This document shows, piece by piece, positions 36,546 through 48,700 of a stretch of 64,000 nt of DNA; the stretch's first letter is position 1, and every line of letters starts with the position of its first letter. The position numbers and the translations under genes were made by a program. The DNA is from Undaria pinnatifida. Lineage: Eukaryota; Sar; Phaeophyceae; Laminariales; Alariaceae. The DNA is taken from NCBI GenBank assembly GCA_012845835.1, contig JABAKD010000009.1, forward strand, positions 9,973,785 through 10,037,784, in the 5' to 3' direction. Under the pieces are notes generated by a model. The model was not told the DNA's origin. It was given only the letters and a program-made list of their open reading frames with translations, and did not search any database.

Positions 36546-38089
36546 GATCACCTGCTGAGAGCGCCTGCTAGGTACAATTCGACGCGAGTCGACAAGGGAA
36601 GAAAACGCTCGGTTCTCCTCGCGGTAAAAATGAAGGCATGTGCCGAAGTGGGGAGGGAGGAGGAGGGCCCGCTATGTGACCCCGGATCTGAGTTACTACT
36701 GGGAGGGAGCGCGAGAATGGTGCGGGGATGATAAATTTGATGAAGAAAAAAAAATGTTGCAAAGAAAGGTATATCATTATTTCTACCAGTAAATAATATG
36801 TCAGTCTCTGGGAAATACGCACGGCACCATCAGCAGTCGTCATGGTAAAGACACTCCGGATATTTTGTATTGAGGGGACGCGTCCGATTTCGACAACGTG
36901 AAAGCACCCACGAACAAAAGATAGCAGACACACATATCCCGCCTTCTCGAGAAAAAAACAGAGAAGAAGCGCTACGCCAACCTCCCGTACGAGCAAAGCC
37001 ACCCCCGCACCTATCTTAGACAACGCCGCCTCAACGAGAGATCGCCCTCCTCTTCTTCGTTTTTCTCCTCGCCCGCAACCACGCAGACCAATCAATGCGA
37101 CAGCCTTCACGTAACAAACAAAGCAATCTTCTGCCAAAACCTCGCCGGCTGACATGGCCCCATGTCGACGTTTGATGCAAACCGACTTTGCATCCTGTCG
37201 ACTTCGAACCTCCATTGCAACGGGGACAGCAGTGCAGTCTCTTCATTAATGCCAAGGCCTCTTTTGTTTCGCCTAGAGGCGACGCAGGTTCTCAATACTC
37301 TTTTCGGTATTTTTGTTCGATAGACGCTAACTTTTACTTGACGGCTTATTTAACATAGATAGTGTGTTTCGCCTATCCTTGCCCTATTTGTTGTATAATA
37401 CTACGTTTTTTTTCTGTCAAATCATGACTTTCATAATCCCATGTTCGTATTAAACTCTTGGCATTACTTTAAAGTTCAATGCATGCCAAATCGGACAGCT
37501 ACACCTCAAGTTGTCGAAGTGCTGCCCTGCCCATGCGGAGCCCTTGTATATATTACCATTTTCCTCAAGGTAAAACGAGTCAACGAAATATGCAGTCAAC
37601 CAGTATCATCCTCCTTGCACTACTGCGACAGAAAGAACGATTACAGCACGATCGGCCTCTAAAGCGTCAGCAGTCACACTGTGGAGGGGAAACTTTCCAC
37701 GGAAAGTGCGTTGAAATCATTAGATCTTTGATCTGAGAGAGAAAATACGGCACTCAGCGTACTCAGAGGCGTTATCATGCGTATGTTTTTTACCATTTGC
37801 AATATTCGGAACGAACGACGTATCATACCATTCAGAACACCCTCGTCGCAAACGATAAACATCCCATCACCCAATATTTCTCAAACTAGGGCTCTGTCCC
37901 GGGCCAGTATCTACTGGCAGTACATCGCTCCTGGCAGTACATTTCTCCTGGCTGAGAGAGGTGCCATGATTCCAGGATATTGGCTGTTTACGTAGTCCCA
38001 CTAAAACGCCTCAGAATACAGCGGCGACCCATCCAAACGTGCGGACAGAGCCCTACAAATCGCGTAAAATAAGTAAAAAAGCAGGGCAC

Positions 38090-38180
38090 CTCCAGCGGGG
38101 CCCTCCGGGGGCGCGTCCTGCGGGGCCCCGTCACCAGCCGGGGGGAGGCGATGGTCGCGGCGAAGCCGCGACCAAATGCT
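38090..38180. repeat. GC-rich hairpin cluster
   Basis: A perfect 9-bp stem TGGTCGCGG/CCGCGACCA around CGAAG lies at 38152-38174, preceded by the G/C runs GGGGCCCTCCGGGGGC and GCGGGGCCCC. The island is far more GC-rich than its surroundings. Confidence 0.7.
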
Positions 38181-38364
38181 GGTTGGATTCAGGCTCCTGG
38201 CTGCGTCTTCTCCTGGCTAGAGCTACCAGGACATAGCCCTACAAATTTCAAATCCTAACTCCAGAAACTCCAGAAACTGGCCCAAAATCCCCAATAAAAA
38301 GTGTGGCACCAGGAGAGGAGCATATCCATTGTGAAAGGCCAGTCTCCTGCACTATTTGGTTTTT

Positions 38365-38900
38365 GCGTGGAAGTTCATGAAAGCTTCCGTGGAAGCTTTC
38401 ACCGCTTCCATGAAAGCTTCCATAGCTTCCATGAAAGCTTCCACGGAATCGATGGAAGCTTTCATGGAAGGGGTGGAAGCTTCCATGAAAGCTTCCTCGG
38501 CAGAAATGGAATCTTCAATGGAAAAAAATGCCGGAAGCTTCCACGGAAGCTTCCGTGGAAGTAGTGGAAGACGCCGCGAAAGTCACTTTCACGGACGCTT
38601 CCATGAAAGCCTTCCACGGAATCTTCCATGGAAGCGCTTCCACAGAAGTTTCCACGGATTAGAAAGCCTCCACGAAAGCACTTCCACGTATTTTTAGGTT
38701 TTAGTTTCATGGAAGCGAGCGGCAGCTTCCACGGAAGGTCGCTAGCTCAGCTGCTTCCATGAAAGCTTCCACGAAAGCTTTTCGTGAAAGCTTTTGAAAT
38801 AGCTTCCACGAAAAATTGGAATCTACATGCACTGAATTTAATGTTTTACTTCCATGGAAGCTTCCCCAGCTTCCACGGAAACTCAGCGGCTTCCACGATC
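38365..38900. repeat. GGAAGCTTCC-type minisatellite, left part
   Basis: Dozens of CTTCCATGAAAGCTTCCACGG-like words (here split by small changes) at about 12- and 24-bp periods. HindIII-type AAGCTT cores recur throughout. Open frames on both strands are products of the period being near a multiple of three and are not genes. Confidence 0.85.
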
Positions 38901-39035
38901 GCTCCCACGGATATATTTGTATTGTACACTACTGTGCCTGCATACAGTAGAGCTTGCCACTTTTTCGACAACATGGTTGACGCACAATGTGTACGAGACG
39001 AAGGGGTTTCCCCGTACAATAGTTGATGCGTTTCA

Positions 39036-39060
39036 TTGGGTTAGGGTTAGGGCTAGGGTA
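39036..39060 (+). repeat. Interstitial telomere-like repeats
   Basis: GGGTTAGGGTTAGGGCTAGG contains two exact TTAGGG units and one variant. It sits between the two parts of the GGAAGCTTCC array. It is too short to be a chromosome end. Confidence 0.5.
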
Positions 39061-39084
39061 TAGATAATTTAAAGAGTAAAACCA

Positions 39085-39525
39085 CATGCTGGAAGTTTTC
39101 ACAGAAGCTTTTGTGGCAGTAATTTTCTTTCAGAGAAGCTATCGTGGAAGCTTCCATGGGTGTTTTTTTTTAAAGCCTCCGTGGAAGAAAATTATTATTT
39201 ACAGTATTGTTTCTAACTTTTTATTTACTTCCACGGAAACTTCCGTGAAAGCGTCCGTGAAAGCCTGCGTGGAAGCTAATTTACTTCCACGAAGCCTCCA
39301 TGAAAGCTTCCGTGAAAGCTTCCGTGAAAGCTTCCGTGAAAGAACATTTACTTCCACGAAAGCTTCTGTGGAAGTTTCTGTGGAAGTAACTTCCGTGGAA
39401 GCTTTCACGGAAGCTTCCGTGGAAGTAACTTCCGTGGCAGCTTTCACGAAAAACCTCCATGTGAGTCACTTGTACGGAAGCTTCCACGGAAGCTTTCATG
39501 GAAGTTTCCACAGCATGGAAGCGTA
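39085..39525. repeat. GGAAGCTTCC-type minisatellite, right part
   Basis: Continuation of the family at 38365-38900, with cleaner repeats of AAGCTTCCGTGAAAGCTTCC between 39300 and 39350. It ends at about 39520. Confidence 0.85.
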
Positions 39526-40949
39526 GAACACCAATGGTAATCATGGTTGCTACGATGTTGGAATCATACATGTTGTACTCTTTTCACTTTATTTCAAAGC
39601 CTAGAAATACCCAGGAAAATTGTCTGTCACACCACCGTAACATGTGTCGCTTTCATTTAAGGTTCCCCCTCCGGTCCTGAAACAAACCCCCCGAAAAGCC
39701 CATGTCGTGCGACCACACAATGAAGACGCCAAACGAAAAAATTTCATCAGATCATCAGTACTTGGCAAGTGAATGGTGGTACAGAGTACACAAAATGCAA
39801 ATGGGATAGGTGTATGCCGTGATTCTACAGGCAATTTGACTCCTGCTTAGCATAGAAGGCCAATATTAGCATCCACTTCCCGTATAGCTGACTTTCTACA
39901 AGACTCCACAGCTCAAGAAGACATTAATCTACGCGTCCTCACATAATCCTTGGGCGGTAACGGTAATGGGCGGCGGAGGCATTTGATATTTGCTTTTATT
40001 GCTGTACGAGTGGTTTGCCGGTACGGGGTACCTGGTAGTACATACTGTGGTTGTAGCTGGTGCAATACACCCGCGGACGACCTTTGTGAGATTCAATCGG
40101 CAGCAAAGCATCAACACAATGGCAAATGTGTCGAAAAATGGACAGCCCAGTACTGCTGTACTCAAGACAACCCCAGAATCCTAAATTCCCAATCTAGGTA
40201 TGATATTAGTCCAACACCAACTCATACCAGCACCACACGCAAACAAGGAAGGGCGTAAGTACGCGATGACGAATTCAGCGAACTGCTGCAAAGCGGCTCG
40301 TAGCGATGTATTAAACACACAAGGCCACTCCAAGAGCTGTAGGAATATCGCTCTCAATCGTTAGCGGTATCTATCTGCCATCTCGTGCCCCTCCACCTCA
40401 TGTACCCTGACGTGATATGCGTAGTAAAGGTTAAGATGGTCTACCTGGAGTCGTGCTACAGCATGTATCCTCTCGTCGAAGGCCATCCATATTATATGCA
40501 TGCAGCACAACCAAAACTAACAGCTCCCCCGCGATGCCGGTGGGCCAGACCACCCTTATCGGTTACTTCCCGCACGCAGCTACAGGGCTGCGCAGAGGGC
40601 CAGACGCCGCATTTGGTATAATAACGCTCCTCATCGTCCTCCCTATTTTCATCGTCCACGCTCCAAGTCTCCAATTCAGCACGTGTTGCAAGAAAACAGT
40701 CAACGTCGTTTTGCATTGTTAGCGTCTCAGCCAACACAACGCAAAGTTATACCTAACATAAATTACAGCAAAGCAAGGGAAACGAGAAACGAAAATACAA
40801 CAAATCAGGCGTGGGAGGGAAGGGCGAACACAAAACCTGATCAATCGGGTCCGAACAGCGCAAACCCATGACCGCCCGAGCTTTAGCACCGCTCACCCCC
40901 AATCTCGATTCCACCATCGCCTCGTAGTAGATTAGGCTGGTATGCTCTC

Positions 40950-42010
40950 TCCCGTGCCGTTTTGCGCTCCTACTGCTGCTGCTGCTGCTTATCCTTTGGA
41001 CCGCCCTGTATCCGACCCCGTTGTATGCCTCCATCTTGAGGGTCAGGGGATTGATTCCCCAATCCCCGTGTGGTGAAGCGCGAGACTCCCGGCTGTACCT
41101 GCCCCGGCCGCGCCGATGGCGGTGGTGCCGGTGGCGGCATTGGTGGCATGGGTTACTGTTGCGGAGACGTCGACTGCGGCGTTGATGACAGCTTCGAGTG
41201 CTTGCTGCTGCTGCGGCTGCTCCAGCTGCTGCCGAATATCATCTACCGCGGCCAATTGTATCCGGCGTCGTTGAATGTCGCCATCTTAGGCATCAGGGGG
41301 TTGACTCCCCAAGTCTCTTGCGGTGTCGCACGATACTGCCAGCTGTCGCTGCGGCGACGGCAGTTTTGGCGGTGGTACTGGCATGGTATTCCACTCTGAT
41401 CTGGTGCTGTTGTTCCTGCGGCGGCGGCAGCGGCTGCAGTGTCGATGGTATTTTCGACTGCTGCTGCAGCGACGGTGCATGTGCCCATGGCTGCGCCGGT
41501 TTTTCCATCATGCTATCCTCCGACTTGAGCCCTGTTTTCTTCACCGCACCCACCACCTGTCCTTTCCTCAACCTTTGCTTCTAGACAGCTACCACCTGCC
41601 ATTCGTTGCAGATCCTCCCCTTGTGTGCGTGGCGGTGGCGGCGGCGGTGGCGCCACCCTCGCCGTTTGCGCTGGTTGCGATGGCGATGGTCACTGCTGGT
41701 GCACAGCGTGTGCCTCATTTTTCCATCCGTTCATAACGAGCTCATACTCCGAGATGCATACATGTAGCTTCATGAGTCGGGACGCTTCCCTTCCATATGG
41801 TACCGTGCGTGCTACTGACTGAGGGGGCAGCAACGATCGGCGGCGCACGAGCTCGCTCGTCAAAATATCTCCCTTTCGTCGCGCAGCCTCTCCACTTCAT
41901 ATATCCACGCGATCTTCAACCTCAATTCCTCGATCTCTCCTCGAAGGGCGGTATCACTTGCTTCCTTCTCGGCTGCTCTTGCTTGCTTGTCGTCCTCCAT
42001 GCCACCCGGC
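40950..42010 (-). pseudogene. Decayed Ala/Gln-rich coding region with internal duplication
   Basis: On the minus strand, broken frames are rich in Ala, Gln and Pro and start with a charged, coiled-coil-like stretch at about 41990-41860 (RGEIEELRLKIAWIYEVERL). A segment is duplicated with an offset of about 249 bp: CCATCTTGAGGGTCAGGGGA near 41031 and CCATCTTAGGCATCAGGGGG near 41280, each followed by TTGAxTCCCCAA. CAG/CTG runs mark both copies. It corresponds in position and composition to 22020-23016 in the previous spacer. Possibly a gag-like remnant; family unknown. Confidence 0.35.
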
Positions 42011-42467
42011 ACCTTGGAAACCAATCAACTACTACCTTCAATTCACCTCGAAGGATGCTCAACACAGGTTCCCCGCTTCGAAGGATCGTACCAGCGATCA
42101 CGATATTACTTGCCAGGTACAGACTAGACTGTAGACTAGACTATATCGTGTCGATCGATCTCTAGTCTAAAGCGTTAGTAATTGTAGTCCACACATGTAA
42201 TAACGACGACTATTAATAGGTTGAGCCTGGGAGTGCTGGATGCGGTTCCCTTCGGTCCCTCTAGCTCAGACCCGCAAAGTGTGTTCCTCACGCGACAGTC
42301 ACTATTGCGTTTATCGCGCAGGCCTCGTACATTGGACTACACATCGTACATTTCATGTACCAGGGACATGCTGCTGGTATGTATGATACATGAGCATGTA
42401 CATGCGCACGCGTTATTACAGCAGTACCTGGTGGGTTATTTTTTCTTCTGTACTTAAAACGTGTTTT

Positions 42468-42508
42468 TGTTGGCCTGTTGTTCCGCCGCCAAGGAGTGAA
42501 ACCGTTCG
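42468..42508 (+). promoter_or_regulatory. Conserved upstream block, gene C
   Basis: GTTGGCCTGTTGTTCCGCCG and then GTGAAACCGTTCGAG match the blocks before genes A and B, though the CCAAT-type core is changed (GTTGG for ATTGG). It lies about 285 bp before the ATG. Confidence 0.35.
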
Positions 42509-42751
42509 AGCACAAAAGGTCTAACTTTGAACTGTTCAAACTGTCCTCCGGTAGTGCGCGTAGCCAACTGAAGACACGACAACAGTGTACATACTCGGGC
42601 CACCGACGGCCGACCGGCAACCGTGGACCGCACCATGGTAGGACCATACTCGTAGAGCACTGGGTATAGCATATTGCCAGCTCTGGCTCTCTTCGGTAGG
42701 TGTGGCATCCTCTTGATCCACTCCCGGCAAACAACTACTACTACTGCCGTC

Positions 42752-45700
42752 ATGCTGCGGAAGGATCGACCAAGACGGGGCTGGAACTGGCGTTCCCCGT
42801 TACAGTTCGACCTTAGCCGACCGGAAACATTCCAAGAAATCCTTGCAGGAATTTTGGGGTGGCAGACAGTGGTCACCTCCTTTTCGTCCTGTGAGTATCC
42901 CAGATCGTGCGGGATGCATTAAGTGTAGCTCGTCTTACATGGATATGCCAGGCTAAATAATAGGCTGTAAGAAGTGCTCTGTGAGTCCTGCTGTATAACG
43001 CAGGACACCCCGTAGCAGTACACACGAACAGGGAAAAACTGGTACACAACAGGCTGGATCCTTTTTCCGGGATGGGTGCACTGTACAGTACACCAACTTC
43101 GGTGTAACGGCCCTCGAATCTCGCACTTTTCTGTACCAGGTAAATTTAAAATCTCAGTCAGCCTTTCTTTCTTTCTTGGTCATTTTGCTGTAGGCGCCCT
43201 GTCTGCTACCTACTACTACTGCTGAATGCTGGGTCATTACTAGCCCTTTGTAATACCCTGTTGGTTAGTCTATATATGATAGATCTGTTCCTATTTTTTT
43301 GGTCGTCACTCTTACCCAACTCGCAAGAGGTTTTACCTTCAGCGACGTTCTGGACAAGTCGTGGTCACAGGTGTCTTCCTTCTTCCCCCCTGGTACCAGC
43401 CTTCATTTCTATCGCGCACACTATATAGTGTGGTGCAGCATTCCCAACTTCAGCTTTTTGTGCTCGTCGATTGGCATCGAATTTCGCCAACTCACGCTCT
43501 CCCGCTTTCAGCCTGCCGATTTGTAAGAAAGCGCCTTTGGAAAGATTCGAACCTACAACCTCGACCTCAATAATAGTTACTTTGCTTACTATTGCACCGC
43601 CGGGGACGCCAGTTAGTTGACTATCCACTATGGATAGATGTTACAAGGCTGAGTTTGTAAGCTATTGGTTAACCTTTTGCAAGTGGTCAAACGGACGAAT
43701 ACCCCACTAATACCTTGACAAATGGCGTCGTCGACAGACCATGGGTTTTTAGGATCGTGGGTTCGAGTCCCACATCCACCATAATAAACTTTTTCAGACT
43801 TTCCCCATCCATGTCGAACTTAAAAAATACTCTCCCCGGTATACCCAGGAAACGAAAAAGTTTGGATATTCATAGGTCCGCCCGTATATCCGGCCGACCT
43901 GGTATCCCGCCGTTTCAGGGGGGGGAAGTGTTACAAGGCTGAGTTTGTAAGCTATTATTGTTTAACCTTTTGCTTAGGGTCAAACGGACTAATACCCCAC
44001 TAGTCTAATAGCTTAACATAGACCACCTAATATTTAATTGGAACGTTCTAGTATTAATTAGTCACTGTGACTGAGAGGTCCAACGGATAGTGTGTCATTG
44101 ATAATGTGTGATACCCTGGCACGGTGGTTTGAGAGGTTGTGCCGTCGACGTTAGTCGAGGTGATGGCACGGAGCGAGAGGACAGCCTGGAAGACGAAGTG
44201 CTTCCGAGATGTAGAGAAGATGTTGAATAGTACAAGGATCGGGCGGCGCCGCCTTCGGCGGCCCCACCCTCATGATTGTTGTTAGAGACGGTGTGAGGAA
44301 GAGGGAAGTAAAGGTGAATGGTCATGACTCCTACCAAGAGGTTGATGTGCAATTTGTGTCGGAGAAGATGATATTTTGGAAAAGAACTATGTCGGCGGCT
44401 ACTAGCCGACGAAGCGGGCAAACCCCGGAAGGGTGGCATGCCGGCAGAAGACGGAGTCGTCTCTGAAAGTTTAAAAAACATGTACTGAGTATTAAAGAAC
44501 GTCAATCATAAAGAAAACCAAAACTTTTTCTGCAAGCGCTACACATTTTGCTGCAAGCTGCAGTACCCGTAAGAAGGAGGTGTCGCTAGGCAACTCCTGT
44601 TGACTGACAAAAAAGAAGGTGTTGCTAGGTGACGGAGTGGACTTCGACCCAAATTCTCATGTCTACGGGAAATAGACGGTACGGAGCGAGTTGGACGGTC
44701 GTCCGCGATACTACTGTAAGGATCAACCTAATACATGGAAGAAGAAGGTGCCGCTAGGCGACGGGGTAAAGTCTACCGCAACCGAGACTCGTACGGAACA
44801 ACAGCGGAAGGCGCTCGCAAGTTGCAACCGGTTTCATATGCAGTACATAACCTTAAATAGAAGCTGGCGCTAGGCGACTTTTGTCGACTGCGAAATTGAA
44901 AAACCACCCAACACTCTGAAGAAGCAGCTGCCGCTAGTCGATGGATATACCGCAAAACTGCCAAATTAGAAAATCACCCAATACTTGGAAGGAGAAGCTG
45001 CCGCGAGTCGACGGGTACTTATACCGTAACTGAGACTCATACGGTACAGGAGTACGATAAAGAAAACTTTTGCTGCAAGCTGCAGTACCCGTAAGAAGGA
45101 GGTGTCGCTAGGCAACTCCCATTGACTGACAAAAAAAGGTGTCGCTAGGCGACGGGTTGGACTTCGACCCGAACTCTGTAAGACAAAGACTACGACACGA
45201 ACTGTTCGTGATAGCGGCATGTATGTATCAACTGCACTGCGGTGAAACTCTGATTGGTTGGTTTGAATAGCAGAACTGTTGATTGTATGTTGTTGTACCA
45301 GAATACTCTTCTTGTGGTGCTACGGTACTTCGGTAGATTGTACATGTGCACGAGTTATACATCGGACCGTAGTGGTGTGTACGGTACGTTGGTATGTCGG
45401 TACGTTGGACACATTGACGAATAGGAACATTCCTGTAGTGTTGCTAACACGATATAGCTTGTCTCAACGAACAGCCTAGCAATAAGTTACAGTTACATAC
45501 GTTGTGTCACGGAGGTAAGTTACAGGGATCGTCTCGTGGTATCACCCACGAGCAGTCCCACGGGTATATACGAGTAGGCACTATGCGAGGAGGTTTAGGT
45601 ATTCGACTACGAGCGGTTGTTACTGGGCTGTGGAGAGTTGGCCCACATGACCCACTCCACTTTCTGACCTGTCTCTCCAGACATTGGTCTCTCTAATATA

Positions 45701-48700
45701 ATACCTTTCTCCAGAAGCCACTGATTTACCAACACGCTATAGCGCTATCGGTCGACTGCTGTACGTCCCCCTGGACTGTGTTCGACGAGACTGTGAGGGC
45801 GGCTTGAACAACCGGCCTCGTCATGGCTGAACAGGAGGGAGGTGACCCTGCGGCAAACCAACAGGGTGACCCGCAGGGCTTTGGTGAGAGAATGGATTCC
45901 TTAGAGTCTCGAGTGTCTCAAATGCTGGATATGTTGTCTAACCAGCAGCAGATGCTCCAGACAGTTGTTGAGACACACCAGAGGGAGAATGTGGAGTCCT
46001 CTAGTTCGCGTGCTGCGCCGCGAGGCATCGAACTAGAGTCTGGTGTGCACCAATCGGGTGCTGCCGGTAGGACCGCGGGGAGTACGGGAGGCGATACCCT
46101 AGGCTTTGGCGTGTCCGACATGAGGGTTGGGAGTAGGGGTGTTGTAGACCCAGGCTTGAACCCGCGTGTTTCTGATGAGAATCATTCGTTTGTTCCTGCA
46201 GTAAACTTTGGTTCGGTTGACGGGACTGTTGGTGGAGCTTTAGGTAGCCAGTCCTCTGTTCCGCCCACTACCTCAGCAAGTGAGTGGTGGGGAAAAGTCG
46301 CTAGTGGGAACACACTGATCCCAGTGGCTGACAGTAGTTCGGGGGAGAGCTTGGGTGGGGGTCTTTTCAAGAAAGTTCCCAAGGCTCCTGAATTTATCGG
46401 TACTGATGTATCGTATCCTTCATGGTCGCAGAATTTTCTGCTCAAAGCTCGTCACTACAATCTGAGCGAGCCGTTCACCTGTGATATCGACATTAAAATC
46501 GCCGACGTTAATTTCGACTTGACCCCTTGGGTAGAGAAGGGATACAGCGTTGGTGTACTGCGTCAGCATGAGATTGCTTGGTGGTTTCTGTTCGACTGCT
46601 TGAAGAAAGACAGCGACTGCAAGGCTCGCATCATCCCTCATCCTTCCCAGACTGGAAAGCCTGAGACCGACGAGAATGAGAGCGGTGAGCAGTGTGCTAT
46701 TCCTGATTCGGATCTGGTGTGCAGAAATGGTAGTTACCGCATGAGTGATGACTGCCAAAAGGTGTTGCTTGCAGCATGTCGTAAGGAAGTGGTCTTGAAG
46801 GCGTGTGATGATTTGAGTAGGATGTGGTATGATGTCTCTGGTCTGAAGTGTCTGACGACATCCCGTGATGATCTGATTATGAGCGCCGTCAGTAATGATA
46901 TGATCCTGAAAGCTGTCAACAAGGCTAGATATGTCGAGGATTGGTATGCTGACACAAGCACTTCATATCACATGACTGATTCCCTGTCTTGCATGAGAGA
47001 TTTGAAGCCTTGCCACAGAAGTGTGAATGGAATTGGTGGCGTGTCTTGTGAAGTAGCTTACTCCGAAACGCTAGACTTGGTATTTGTGACTGCTGACAGT
47101 GAGTTCTCCGTGGAATTGAAGAACGTATTGTACTCTCCCAACTTGGGGTATAATCTCTTTTCTCCGAGTGCAGAGTTTGATGGTGAGTCATGGAATGGTC
47201 TTGGTGGTCCTAATGGTGTTATGACTGCATTCAATGGACAAGTAACTTTTCAGAACTTCGATGGCATGCTGATTGCGTCTGCGTATCGCCTAGGAGAAGC
47301 CTCTGTTGGTACGGTGTTGGACTCCCGCCAACCCCAAGCATGAAACTACGATGGATATCAACGATTTCCACAATATGTATGCACATTCGCACGAGGGTCT
47401 GCTTCGCACTACTGCAAAGCGATTAGGTACCAAGTTGGTTGGTGACATGCATGCTTGTTCAGGGTGTTCGATGTCGAAGGCTATTCGGAAAGGAATCGTT
47501 CGGGAAACTAAAACTCGATCGGATAAAAAGTTGGGCAGAGTTTTTGTTGACCTGGGAGGAAGGAAGGACATTGCGTCCGTAGGGGGAAAACATTACCCCA
47601 TGATTGTGAAGGATGATTTCACGAGACGTGCATGGCTGTATTTCCTGAAAAATAAATCAGACGCTGGCAGTGCTTTCCGGAGTTTTCTTGCGAGTGTGCG
47701 TGCTGATGGTGTCCCGTCATTGGTTGAGATTGTTAGGTCTGACAATGGTGGGGAGTTTTTCGGGGGGGAGTTTGCATCTGTGTGCAACGAGCTTTTGATC
47801 AAACAAGAGTTCATACCGGCTTATAGTCCGCAATATAATGGTGTTGCAGAGCGTGGGCTGGGATTGATAGAGGAGGCCGCGATGGCGGCTCGTATTCAAG
47901 CTAAAGTTCTTTTTGGGCATGTACAGTTACCTAAGACTGATAAACTCTGGTCTGAGGCTATGCACTGGGCTTGCGAAGCGATGAACCACACTGCGTGTTC
48001 TGCTAACCCTGGATCCAAATCGCCGTATGAAATGTGGTATGGTGAACCTCGTCCCGCTAGACCGTATCCGTTTTTGAAGCCCGCCTACTGTAGGTGGCAG
48101 CGACCGTCAAAGCTGCTGCCGAAGGGTGAGAGTTGTTTCCATGTCGGTCCTTCGAGAGACCACCCGCGTGATTGTCATAGAGTTCTTACGAGGGCTGGTA
48201 CTATTCAAGAAACGAGGGATGTGACGTGGGAGGTGCTGCCGTCACAGCTCCCTCCGCTGCAACCTTCTTTGCCGATAGAGGTAGCAGAGGAGGGAGGAGA
48301 GGATAGTGACGACGATGTTGAAACCGAGATATGGCCGCTTGTGGGAAGAGGAGTCGCTCACACACTTTTGAAACGTGATGCCGTGCCATCTGGTGCGGGA
48401 GTCGAGGAGGTTGAGAGTGTTGGCGCAGGTAGTATAGGCCCGTCCTTTTCTGTTCCATCTTCCCCTGCTGAACCGTCTGCCCCCGTGAACATTTCTTCTG
48501 GTAGTGTAGCTCCTTCTGTGTCTTCGCCTGTGAATGACGGGGAGGGCCAGGGAGGGCAGGAATCAGGAGAGGTAGAGATGGGGGATCTGGGAGGGGATGA
48601 TGAGGCAGAGTCGATGGGGCAGGAAGGGCATGATGATGAAGAGTCGATTGGGTCGGGAGGACTGGTAGAGGCGGAGGCATCCCCTCCAGCCGCTCGTCGT

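Noticed and set aside
36568-37215. 215-codon minus-strand frame
   Set aside because: No recognised domain, uneven composition, a poly-Phe run from a T-rich tract, and no paralogue in the other spacers. Possible, but not supported.
38356-39526. Ser/Ala/Phe-rich frames over the GGAAGCTTCC arrays
   Set aside because: Simple translation of a minisatellite; open on both strands for the same reason.
43724-43784. Possible tRNA gene with perfect T arm
   Set aside because: No pairing 5' acceptor strand or proper anticodon arm; it lies inside the TRIM-like element.
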